From assembly GCF_040954835.1 (NCBI RefSeq), contig NC_090700.1, forward strand, positions 20,255,501-20,319,500: a stretch of 64,000 bases of DNA. Reading direction: 5' to 3'. This document shows, piece by piece, positions 1 through 10,290 of the stretch (position 1 is its first letter; the number at the start of each line of letters is the position of its first letter). A program made the position numbers and the translations under genes. The notes beneath the pieces are model-generated. The model saw only the letters and a list, made by a program, of their open reading frames with translations. It did not search any database and was not told the DNA's origin. This DNA comes from Lepisosteus oculatus. Lineage: Eukaryota; Chordata; Actinopteri; Semionotiformes; Lepisosteidae.

Positions 1-1070
1 TTTTGGACAGTTATACATGTCTTTCAGAAATTGAAATATGATTCCACTTTGCGAAAAACTATATATTAGATGCTGCAGAAAACTGAATATATCAATAGGG
101 GCTTTCTGTAAGGTGATATTACAATTCTTGTAAAACTGGTAGAAGTTTCATTCCTAGATGATAACATAAATCTTCTAGTGTAAATGACAGCTAGAATGAC
201 AACAAAACAGGAGCGATGCAGTCAATTAATATGACAGTTATTACTAAAGGCTCTGCATCTTCCTATGATTGTATGCAAATACATTTTACATAATCATAAG
301 GAGATGCAGATATTCCAGCTGCAGATGTACAACTACGTATCAATTTTAATATATAAAAATAACCTTTAATTTCATATAGGATTGCTTAAATTTGTGCTAG
401 ATCTATATAGCATTGTTCATAGCATTAAGATGATAAAGTGTACGACACAAAACCTTATTCAATGCATAATTTCACTGGTTGTCAAGAAATGAACAAGCTT
501 AGCTAATTTTGCCCTTCTGAAAACTCCAGCTGCGCCATCTATAGCTTCACCTCGAAGAAATTGAGACACTTTTCTGGGAAGACTTTCAAGATTACCGTCT
601 GATGCTTTTACTCACAGGAAGAGGTCAAAACTTTTCTACTCATCAGTTTTAATAAATCGAAAAGCTAAAAGGAAATATATTTCAAGCCTGTGATTCATGG
701 TATATACCGGGCAGGACATATACAGCTCTTCTGGGGACAAACACATTGGTGTTGAGGCACCAACACATCATAACAGTTCTGCCTATTTAGAGCTGTATTT
801 ACTACAAACACTTAAAATTGTCTTAAAATTATGAACTCTACCATAAGTGAAACTATTATCATGTGAATGTATAATTAATTACTGACAGAGCTACCATCCT
901 AGTGAGCACTATTTACTTCTGTCAGAATATACATCAGCTAAGACAGCACATTCAACAGCTGAATTCTCAAGTATGGACAAATTACCTCACACTACCTACC
1001 ATACCTACAAAGCCCCAAAGAGTGCCAAACCCACTATATTAAAAGAGTGACCCTGGGAACCATTTATTTC
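1..1070. other. No recognised feature
   Basis: AT-rich intron-like DNA of gene 1. No repeat family, splice pair or long frame recognised. Confidence 0.5.
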
Positions 1071-1282
1071 CAATTCAGGGTCATGGGGGAGCCAGAGCCT
1101 ACCCAGGCAAACAAGGGGAGCAGGGCAGGATAAACCTTGGACAGGGCACCAGACACTCACACACCTAAGGCCAATTCTCCTAGAATCCAATTAACCTGCC
1201 AATAGGTTTCTGGACTATGGGAAGAAACCAGAGCACCCGAACGAATCATGAATGTGGGGAGTGCATACAAACTCTACACCCT
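1071..1282 (-). repeat. tRNA-headed fish SINE, 3' part
   Basis: This is a minus-strand copy of the most frequent short repeat here. Recognisable family words are the inverse of 'tgaccctgaat', 'gggataggctctggctcc', 'gtccaaagacatactggtagg' and 'ggggagaacatacaaactc'. The tRNA-like head is missing. The copy is decayed. Confidence 0.7.
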
Positions 1283-2284
1283 CCTATCTTCTTGATAAGT
1301 ACTCAAGAACTGCCCTTGCAACAGATCTAAACAGTATAACAGTACAGTTGATAAACTATAATCCTTTAAAAAGAGTCAGACACTTGAAGTACCCTAAGTT
1401 CTTAACATAGGATACAAATACTTTGACTAAAACATAAGCAAGTTATGAGTCAGAGGACTCAATGACTATTTTAGAAGTCATCATTAAGTAACAATCAACT
1501 AAATTTAATTAACACCATTAACTATTTTTTGTTAGCCCCAAAACTACCAAAGTAGTTGTGTTTCAGTCATTAATAAACAAATCATACCTAATGTTTCACA
1601 AAGAAAAAATGGATTAGGCATGTGTTAGTACACTAATGCTACTATTTACACAGAATTGTAGCTACGCCAGTCTCTGCACAGAGCACCACAAGCTGCCTTA
1701 GTGTGCTCACTCATATGATGGTTTACAGAGATGACACAGCTTGATCTCACTATACTTTGTTACAAATTCCACTCATTTTTTTCTATTTTTAAGAAATAAA
1801 AATGCAGAACAATAATGACTTTAGTAATAAGAAAAATGTCTCAATAGTCCTTGAGTTCAGATGCAATGATCAAAATTAAGTTTAGTGATGATGGTGTGAC
1901 AAGACTGCATAACTGCAGTACTATAAAACTATAAAATTGCATCATTATTCCTTCTTATAGACCCATAAGCCAAGTAATCCCAAAAAATAGTTCTAACTAA
2001 ATTATCTCCGCATTGGTCCATGTTAATTGATACAGTCAGCTCTTAACCCGTGAAGTGTTGATTCAAGACTTCTTTCTCTACTGGAAACCAGGCTCCAGGG
2101 CAACAGATCCTTCTCGTGTGCAGCCCCACGTCTATTAATCAGACAGCCCAGATCCAATCAATTAACATGTAAATTCAATCTTACTCTTGATTTCACCAAG
2201 CCAACATGTTGTACGTCTTTGCTTGAGGTTCTTTGACCAAATCTACAGATTATTTTTTTAAATTGGGGCCTTACGTGTTAGTGA
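1283..2284. other. No recognised feature
   Basis: AT-rich DNA between two repeats. Nothing recognised on either strand. Confidence 0.5.
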
Positions 2285-2688
2285 ACAAGTAACTACAATA
2301 ATGGACACAAAGAGGATTTAGAATCACAGAAAATTGCAAGCAGAAGGTATTCAAAGAGACACGCTTGCAATTAGTGGAGTACTCCAGGGGTCAGTATTAG
2401 AACCACTACTCGGGTACAGTTCGAAAACCAGTGAAGTATGTACAGTACATGGTCTGTAATAGGAGGATTGATAAACACTAGAACCTGCAAACAAAATTCA
2501 AGATTACTTAGAAAAATCTTGCAAAAGATAGGAAATCCAGAATTTAAACAAAATACTTTTTGGAAAAAAAACATTTATGTTGACACATCATTTACATGAT
2601 CTAGACAATGTGAGGAAGCAATAAAAAGGCAAAAAGAATGTAAGTATATATGGTTAAAAGCAAAAAATGGAAATCAAAGGATATTCTG
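2285..2688 (+). mobile_element. CR1/jockey-like LINE, RT fragment (5' piece of a split copy)
   Basis: In broken frame the sequence encodes AISGVLQGSVLEPLL, the decayed RT motif SGVPQGSVLGPLL at about 2366-2410. It is followed by the family phrase 'gaagcaataaaaaggc..' shared with 47.8 kb. No open frame survives. It continues at 2980 after a SINE insertion. Confidence 0.6.
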
Positions 2689-2979
2689 TAGGGCAGAATA
2701 ATGCAGCATCAGTTAGTTGCCTCTTTGTGGTGTTTGTATGTTCTCGTATTTTAGGGGTTTCTTCCCCCAGTCCAAAGACATACACGTAGGTTAACTGACT
2801 TCTGGGAAAATGGGGCCTGGTGTGAGCGAGTGTGTGTCTGTGCTTTTGTCTGTGTTCACCGTGATGGACTGGTGTCCCATCCAGTGTGCATCCTGCTTTT
2901 TCCCCCGTTTCTTGCCAGGATAGACTAACTCCCCTGAGCCCCTGTATTGGATAAAGTGATTCGAAAATGGATGGATGGA
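2689..2979 (+). repeat. tRNA-headed SINE inserted in a CR1 copy
   Basis: A plus-strand copy carries 'gtccaaagacatac', 'gatggactggtgtcccatcc', 'cccctgtattggataaagtg' and an 'atggatggatgg' end. It is flanked by GGATATTCTG (2679-2688) and GGATACTCTG (2980-2989), a 10-bp target duplication with one mismatch. The interrupted CR1 sequence resumes without loss. The head is degenerate. Confidence 0.75.
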
Positions 2980-3436
2980 GGATACTCTGCTAAAATTGTA
3001 AATTAACTAGTAAGGCATAATTTAGAATTTGCTGTACAATTAAACTACAGTAAATACTGTATATATTAGATATTGCTGCTCTGGAATCAGTCCAGAGAAA
3101 AGTAACCTTGTGAATATTGATGTGCTTTCCAAAGGAAAAAGAGAGAATGTTCACCACTGAAAGGCTGATGGATCTGAACCTTTTTAGTCTTAAACAGACT
3201 ACTTGAAGAAGACTGCAAGAAAACAAACAATGTCAACCCAATGGACTTTGGAGAAAAAAACAGATGCCTCAAAATTGAACTACAGAGACAGCTACACAAA
3301 TTACACAAAGAGTTGAGGGAAGCTGATACACTAGTCGTTAAAGAAAACAGCTGGATATTAACCTAAGATATATTTGCTTTGAGCTACTTTATGGGCTGAA
3401 TGTCCTCCTCTCATTTGTAACTTTTCTTATATTCCA
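2980..3436 (+). mobile_element. CR1/jockey-like LINE, 3' end (second piece of the split copy)
   Basis: The sequence resumes with 'ctctgctaaaattgtaa', then 'gctctggaatcagtccagagaaaagtaacc', then 'gaacctttttagtctt', and ends with 'gaatgtcctcctctcatttgtaacttttctta'. These phrases recur at 19.4, 42.6, 47.8, 53.1 and 61.7 kb. They encode the C-terminal part of a LINE ORF2. All frames are broken. Confidence 0.65.
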
Positions 3437-4895
3437 TATCAAATTATAGGGCTATATCAAAAAGCCCTAAATATTGCTTTTATTTTGACAGACAATTATT
3501 GTAACAGTTGGACATACAGGCTGCCTTTGCATGGGTAAGCAACACCTTACAATACTGGACAATTTGTTATCTAGGAATATGTTAAAGATGAAAAAAACTG
3601 ATTTGTCATAGTAAACGCCAGTGTACTGCTGGAAGCTCTCCTGCAGTTGTTTGCTATGTTAGTGATAAACAAATTTTAACATTATGTAGTAATAAGGGTG
3701 GACATCTGTGCCCTGGTCTTCCATGTAGGTTTGGAAAATGGTTCAGTGTGTCAAAGCAAGGTTTTGAACCAGGAACCTCTTGCTAACAGCACTTCATTGT
3801 AACCACCATACTAATTAGCATATAAAGCCTAACACTTTGACAGATCAAAAGATGTTGCAGGACAGTTTTAAATCTGCTAAACTTCAGATTTATAAGACGC
3901 CATTTTTAACTTTAAAAGGAAACTGGGCACTGGGTATTGTTCAAATGACTAAAAAAATCAATGTTTCAGTTCTTCCTGCCCCTTGCAATAAAGCCTGGAT
4001 TAGCAAACAGCATGCACTTCCTCTCCAACGACCACATTTAAAAAAAACGCCACACAATAGACGGATCCTGAATGAGAAAGCAGATTGCTAATGAGCTATT
4101 AGCACCGCATTAATCTTCTACTAAGGAGACTCAGTCAACATCTGCTACACTTGAATCGAAGCCCTCTTCCTGTGCAAAATCCCTTTATCCTTTTAGAAGC
4201 AGTTGCAGCAAAAATGAACTTAAATTGATTAAATTAGGCAGACTACTGTTAGAAGAGTAAAGTAATACAGTGTACTATTAATGCAACAAAATTTGCTCTT
4301 CTACAGAAACTTAAAATGAAAGGTCATTTTTTCTGGCTGCTGCTCTGGGGCTATTAATGCTTTCCCTAACTGTTTTCACTAACACAAAGGCAACCCTGGC
4401 ACACACCAACAAAATAACTGAAAGGCATCAAATTCTACCTCCGCTTTCTGTCGGAAAGCTACAGTGAAGTATCTGACTTCACACAACATCCAGCAGTTTT
4501 CCTCCTGCGCTGACAACGGCACCAGGCTCTCCATCAGAATCCCCATTCATGAAGATGAAGAGCAAGGCTGGTGAGGGGGTTTGTTGTGCCACAGGGCATC
4601 TGCAGCTCCCACTCTGTGAGCAGGGATGAGCGTGTCTCTGTTCTGGGCGTGTGTGTGTGAGGGTTGAAGTGAATGAGGTCTTGTCTAATTTAAATTTAAG
4701 CTGTTCCCCCATCTGTGGTTTCTGTTTTGCCGATTTTTTTTTTCCTCAAGCCATGTCACTAGCTCATTAATTCCTACAATTTCTTCAGCAGGCCAGCTCC
4801 AACCTCAGCTCTCAACTGATGTCCACTCGATGTTAAGAGAAACAGATACGCACGGGGAAAAAAAAAACAGCACATTGAAGAAAACAGCCACTTAC
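3437..4895. other. No recognised gene; flank of the alternative promoter block
   Basis: AT-rich up to about 4.4 kb, then gradually richer in GC toward the donor at 4895. The minus frame 4712-4479 shows no known motif. Confidence 0.45.
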
Positions 4896-5620
4896 TGTCG
4901 CCCGCATCACTTGGTTTCATTCAGATGCTTTTACTACAGGCAGGAAAGGCAGCTCAGGGCTTCAGCAGTCACAACACACAGGAGGACCCAACCTCTCCCG
5001 CTCACAAAGCAACGAGGCAATCCGACCCAGGATCGAAGGCATCAGGCCTGACTTCTCCGAGCCCCCACACCAAAGTAAAAAAGAATCACGCCCGGAGTTC
5101 CTCCTGAAACATTCCTCATTTACATGACATGTGGAGATGGGATGCCGCAGGTACAGCCAATTATCATAGGAGCCATCACTTACAGCGCAGAGCTTCAAGC
5201 CGAGCCTCTCCTATTAAATTAGCCCCGTGTACAGTGCATCTTCCCCAGCTAGCGCACATGAATATGTTGCGTCTCTATGGCAACTGAGTCAACAAATAGC
5301 TGCAGCCGCATCTGCAGCTAGATAAAACTATCAATGTCAATCACTTCAGGGGGGGGAAAAAGCCTTCTTCACTAACGCAGTAAAAACGCTTATGTTTCCC
5401 CCTCCTTTCTTCTACCAATAGCAGCCAGAGGCTATTAAAGAAAACCAAAGACGGTGAGAGAAAAAAAGAGAGAAAGAAAAGGTAACAGGTTTCCCAGAGG
5501 TATCAGGAGCTCTACTTCCACATGAATTGTTCAGACTGAGCCAAATCCATCTACGCTTGTCGGCTGACGTGTACTGCTATGCAGTGCTCTCTCTCCCTCC
5601 CTCGCTCGCTCTCTCATTCA
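4896..5620 (-). other. Possible alternative first exon of gene 1
   Basis: The minus-strand stretch runs from the TATA-type promoter to a perfect donor (GGCGACA|GTAAGT, last exon base 4896). It is GC-richer than its neighbours and about 725 bases long. Near its end, ATGAAACCAAGTGATGCGG opens a frame that would enter the next exon as MKPSDAGD-, although the start context is weak. A longer frame without ATG (5198-4962) and a short 17-codon frame also exist. It lies left of exon 2 on the same strand, so it could serve a shorter isoform of gene 1. It could instead be only a conserved regulatory block. Confidence 0.35.
5130..5345. promoter_or_regulatory. Dense motif block, candidate enhancer or promoter element
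   Basis: Within about 200 bases there are an RFX X-box-like arrangement ending ATGGCAAC (5266-5284), a forkhead-like GTCAACAAAT (5289-5298), paired GCTGCAG/CTGCAG words (5299-5318) and a PBX-like TGTCAATCA (5335-5343). The sequence has balanced base composition and no repeat signature, unlike most of the window. This fits conserved noncoding DNA, but conservation cannot be seen from one sequence. Confidence 0.3.
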
Positions 5621-5642
5621 GAGCTCACGCCCCAGTACCTTC

Positions 5643-5650
5643 TATTTATA
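5643..5650 (-). promoter_or_regulatory. TATA box of a possible alternative promoter
   Basis: The minus strand reads CCATATAAATAGAAGG, holding a canonical TATAAATA. About 30 bases downstream lies a GA-rich tract (minus GAGAGAGCGAGCGAGGGAGG, 5615-5583) where transcription would start. A long GC-richer stretch and a strong donor follow. This order supports a minus-strand promoter but does not prove it. Confidence 0.4.
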
Positions 5651-5760
5651 TGGTCATCAATAGCCCCCAGGACAAGGCAAACGAGTTACTGTTAATATCC
5701 GCTCGGGTCACAACAGCACCTTTGACAAAGGATAAGCAAAGTGCCACGTGAGGAGGGAAA

Positions 5761-6286
5761 TATCAGGTGCCTTCGAACAACTGAACAAAAGCCTAGAATT
5801 TTGACAAGACATGGCTTAAAACAAACAAAAAAAAAGACTAGGGATATTCATGATATTCTTATTAACAAATGGATGTTACTTATCATATGCAGGTACAGAC
5901 AGTGAACTTCTGTTTCCCACTACTGCACTACAGTATCAAGGATGACCATATATCTAGACATTTTTCTATAATATAACTTAAGTTGTCCTGGACTGATCAG
6001 AGTAACACCTGTTGTGCTATTGATTAATATTCGGTCTGCTGACAAGTTGATAGTTCACAATCTGTCAAAAATAAACCATGTCTTCTCTACAGATATACAA
6101 TATCCTTTATTTTCTGTATGAGGCATTGAGGAGTAGGGGACTCGACACTTGGCATGACCGTTTCCAATGGCACCAAAAGCACCAGTGTACTATCTTTATC
6201 AGGACTATGCCTTTTCCTCACAGGCTGAAACTCAATACGCTACATTTTACATCTAAACTGAAAAGTCCTTTTTTGTTTTTGTGGAC
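5761..6286. other. No recognised feature
   Basis: AT-rich sequence upstream of the candidate TATA promoter. No repeat recognised before the MITE end at 6287. Confidence 0.45.
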
Positions 6287-6415
6287 TTAAAGGGGAACTG
6301 CAACACTATTTTCATATTATGGGGTTAGAAAGTATTTAGCAATGATGAGAGCATTTCAAACCACAAAAGTAAAATGTACACAGTAACGTGTAAAACCTTA
6401 AGTTGATGAGAATTT
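6287..6415 (+). mobile_element. One end of a TTAA-target DNA transposon (MITE)
   Basis: TTAA at 6287-6290 is followed by AGGGGAACTGCAAC. The next 120 bases match the start of the complete element at 57246, sharing 'gcaatgatgag', 'tttcaaacc' and 'agtaac.tgtaa'. The opposite terminus is not seen, so this copy is truncated. Confidence 0.6.
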
Positions 6416-7719
6416 TAGGCCAATAGCCTACCAGCAATCAACTCACAAACTGGATTGAATACCCCCACTTCATTTTTCCCTAAATGTCTGGACACACCAG
6501 CGTCAAAAAGAAGCAGCAGCAGTAGAGGTCAGCAAAGCTTCTGAGCATGTGTTCCCCACTGCAGGATACTTTCCATTGGCTTGGTTCAATGTGTTGGCTG
6601 AGCTGAACCAAACACCAGTTAACTCTGGAGCATTCTCTAGACAGATACATTCACATATCAAGGAATCATGAGGATACTCAGACATAAGACATGTAACAAT
6701 ACTTCTATGAGACAGAAGAGTTCCCTTATTGCAAAAAAAAATTAAAATGGCAATGGTTGCAGTGTCAGACTGTCAAGAAAACTACCCTGATCGAGATGAC
6801 CCCTGGCCAAAGAGAACTCAAAAAGACAGGGAAAGTTGCATAGCTAAGGTTTAGGATCAAACTAGGGAGGGAAGGGTTGAAATATCAGGTTGATTTGTCT
6901 ACAGAAGACTAGCAACCTGAACAGATAATCTGCTACACTACTTAATATGATGGTCATATTAGAGAATTGGAAACTGCACTATAATCACCACAGCAACCAG
7001 CACACTGGTCACTCAATGGGTTGCTGTGACAATGACATCCAGTAGGTGATCAGTTCCACCTGGCTATTTAAAAGCTGCTCTGCACTACTATGACACTCAG
7101 ATTAATTTCCTTTTCTTAGCATTCTCAGTGTGTGTACCTTGTGTACCTTCTTGAGCGTTCTTCGTTGGACCTTGCTTATGGAGTTTTCTCTGAACTGTTT
7201 TATTGGTTTTAAACTTGGTTTTGCTCTCTACAACTTCACTCACTAACTTCCCCGGTACTGTGACCTCGAGTCCTCCTGCCTACAGCCCCTGCTTGTTTTT
7301 TTTTTTACTACATCTTTGAACCGTGTTTTTTCTGGTTGTTCGTCTGCTGCTCAGGCTCACTGCTTACTGACTACCTCACCTGCTCTTGGATCCAGCTCAC
7401 TGCCTCAGACCACTGCACTCAAGCATGTAAGTGCAGTGGTTCTACAAATATACAGTATCTTTTCCTGCATCACACTAGACATTAACAAGGTCCATTAATC
7501 TAGACCATGTTTCAGATGCAGACCGGAAACCAGAAAGCAATTTACCTACCAAAGTTTCAAATCAGTCAATCTTTTAAGGCTGCTTGGAGCAACTTACCTA
7601 CCCATGGATCTACCTTACAATATTAAATTGGGAATGAGAATTAGATAACAGGTAAATATGTATTTAAGAGTTTTCTAGCTTTCAGATTCCAACACTTTTA
7701 AAAGGGTGCTGGAACACAA

Positions 7720-7775
7720 GAGTTGTGTTATGCTTAGAAAGCATAACACAACTCATAGAAAGCATAACACAACTT
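7720..7775. repeat. Perfect 15-bp hairpin plus a third arm copy
   Basis: GAGTTGTGTTATGCT (7720-7734), a 5-base loop and its exact complement (7740-7754) form a perfect hairpin. The second arm, AGCATAACACAACT, is then repeated directly at 7761-7774, and TATGCTTAGAAA follows. The surroundings are plain AT-rich DNA with no identified repeat. It could be a template-switch product. Confidence 0.85.
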
Positions 7776-8497
7776 ATGCTTAGAAATTCTGGAGAGAAAT
7801 GGACTGCCTGGCCCACTTATATGCATATGATCTAGAATCGGCCAACACCGTTATATTAATGTCAAATAGTCAGGTAACCAAATTAAACTTTTTAGCACAA
7901 CATGGGATATTTAAGCAATGTATGAAAGAGTAGTTTAAATGACTGGATTGCAGCTGACCAAAGTCCCAGCACAAGAAGAGAAAAGGTCAATACTAGCAGG
8001 TGTATAATGACAATATAGCTATGCAAAAAGATCCTCTGGATCACTAGGAAATGCAGAATTAGCTAAACAGGTCAAGGATTTTAGCTTGGAGTATTCTCAA
8101 AATTAAAAATTTCAGATCAAAAATATCTTCAGGTTCAAAAGTTCCTTCATTCATATAAGCAAATAGCACGCATTCTGAAGATGCAGCACATAATCAGTGG
8201 AATTTCTTTACTCCTCACGTAACCTGATTGTTTGGTTCCCTTTGCCGTTTAGTTTGAATGCACTGTATGTGCCTTGGCAGTATCAAAGTAACCCTTGCTG
8301 TGCATCTGACCCCAGGGACATTTGCTTTGAGAACGTTCTTTTTGAGCCCCTTGGTGTTCGAGTCTGATAGGGAGCAGCGTGTGATATCCAAAGACGTAGA
8401 AGGAGCAAGTATGCTTTTGTCAAACTCACTGACCTAAATTAGGGAGAAATGGCACGCAATGTTTTTTTTTTGTTAATCGGCCCACAAATTAGGCCAA

Positions 8498-8505
8498 TGA
8501 CGTCA
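8498..8505. promoter_or_regulatory. Perfect CRE palindrome beside CCAAT
   Basis: TGACGTCA is the full CREB/ATF palindrome. It overlaps a CCAAT box directly upstream (GGCCAATGACGTCA). No promoter or exon is recognised nearby, so function is doubtful. Confidence 0.3.
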
Positions 8506-10059
8506 AAAGCCCAGCTAGCAATGTTATCTGTGAGTGAGAGAGACAATAACTGGTCTTGGATGGCAATTGTTTACTCTAGTTACTTGACACACAGTTTTAC
8601 TTTTTCTTTTCTTGTGGAAGAAAACATGTTCATCTTTTTCACCAGTCACAAGTAATCGTGACTATACTCAAATTTCATCTGGCTGACTGTGAATGATGTG
8701 AAAAATGAACACGCAGCCATCAGTTCCTAAAAATCTGTTCACGTACTTTTTAAATATTTACACTGTCATTTATACTGATCTTGTATACCTGTTGTCTTGA
8801 TGCAAAGTCTGTACCCATTATTTCAAGGGTACTTCTTATAATAATACTCTAATTCTTCACACTACATTTGTGAAAAGCAAGCAAAAAAGACTCACAGGAC
8901 TAAATATCTGCTGTTATTTTTATAGCATTTTGTTTGAACTCTTTCTTTTCCTAGGACTGCTCAAAGTCTCTCATTGTCTCAAAAAAAGCCAAGTTATTGA
9001 GCTTCTTAAACAGAATTTAAGTAACTTCTTGTGTGGTATCAACTCTACTCTTTGAATGCTGTGCTTGTATTTTGGGCATTAAGCCTGTTTGAACTCTGCC
9101 AAGGGTGTGTTTTTCCTGCTACTGATTGTAAGATCCATGGACAGGATTATTAAGACACATAAGGAATGCACAATATTCAGTATGGGAGCTTGGAAGTGGC
9201 ATCTCTGCTGTTTGCTGATGTTGTCCTTCTACCCTGATCTATATATTCTGACTTGCACAGGAACATTTCAGTGGCAAGTCTGAAGGGAGGGAAGAAGAAT
9301 CGGTATTTTCAAATCCGAAGTCAATGTGGTCTCCCAGACAAAAGTAGAATGTTCTTACCGGGAAATACAAATGATCTGTGAGTGGTGGGCTGATGGTTTG
9401 GCAAGACTGTGGTTTATGGTGGGAGCTGAGTTTTACAGAGGAAGCTCTAGGTTTATAGGTTAAACTCTGGTGGAACGCCATCTCTCAGCTGCCCAAGGTA
9501 CGATAGGGAATCTCACAGGAGTAACTGTTGTCTGGTCCCCTTTACTCAGCAAGCTTCTGCTGACCCCTATCAGCTTCACCAAGTATAAAAAAGGAAGACC
9601 GAAATGGCCTAACAGCTTGCTGTGCACAAAGGTTTTTATATTTTAATATTAAGCAGACTTTTTAAAGGTCAACGTTAATGTTGCAGGGTGCTTTTCTGAC
9701 TTACCATAACCCTTTTGTGGGATTAACAGTGATCTGACACTTCTGTACAACTAAAACTACACATGACAAAGTCTTCTCGCATCACTGGATTGAAATTTTA
9801 GCGGTGATTCATACTTTGATTTCCAGCACATACTAATTCTTTAATGACCACAGGCAACACGAAACAAAAGAACACACGGCAGGTGCCTAGATAAAATAAA
9901 AATCTTTACAACACTGTAACAGCTAGCTGCTGGGATCTGTGCTGATCAAAGACACAAACAGTTTGATCACATCAACATTAACGATCACATTAACCAAGTA
10001 TGAAACGAAACATCACTGCAATAAACTCACAAAATTATAACAAATATGTAAAATGTATT

Positions 10060-10290
10060 TTTTGGGCTGCAAGTGCATGGCCATTTTCTTGAAAGAAAAA
10101 AATCTTTTTGCATCAGGTCACAGACATCATCTTGTGGGATAAACACGTTGTTTCTGAACTTAAGATCTCGTGGTCTCAGCTTGTTTCCTTAATGTTCAGT
10201 GGGGCTCAAGTCTGGTGATCGGGGGCATGCATGGCGTAACTATCACAATCTCACCTTGCAAGAAAGATGAGCAGCATGAGGACCTTCTCT
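10060..10290 (-). pseudogene. Possible Tc1/mariner transposase fragment
   Basis: On the minus strand near 10215 the frame reads CPRSPDLSPTEH, which matches the Tc1/mariner DDE motif around the third catalytic residue (SPDLSPIEH). Sequence beyond it decays quickly and no terminal repeats are seen. The match is short and may be chance. Confidence 0.35.
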
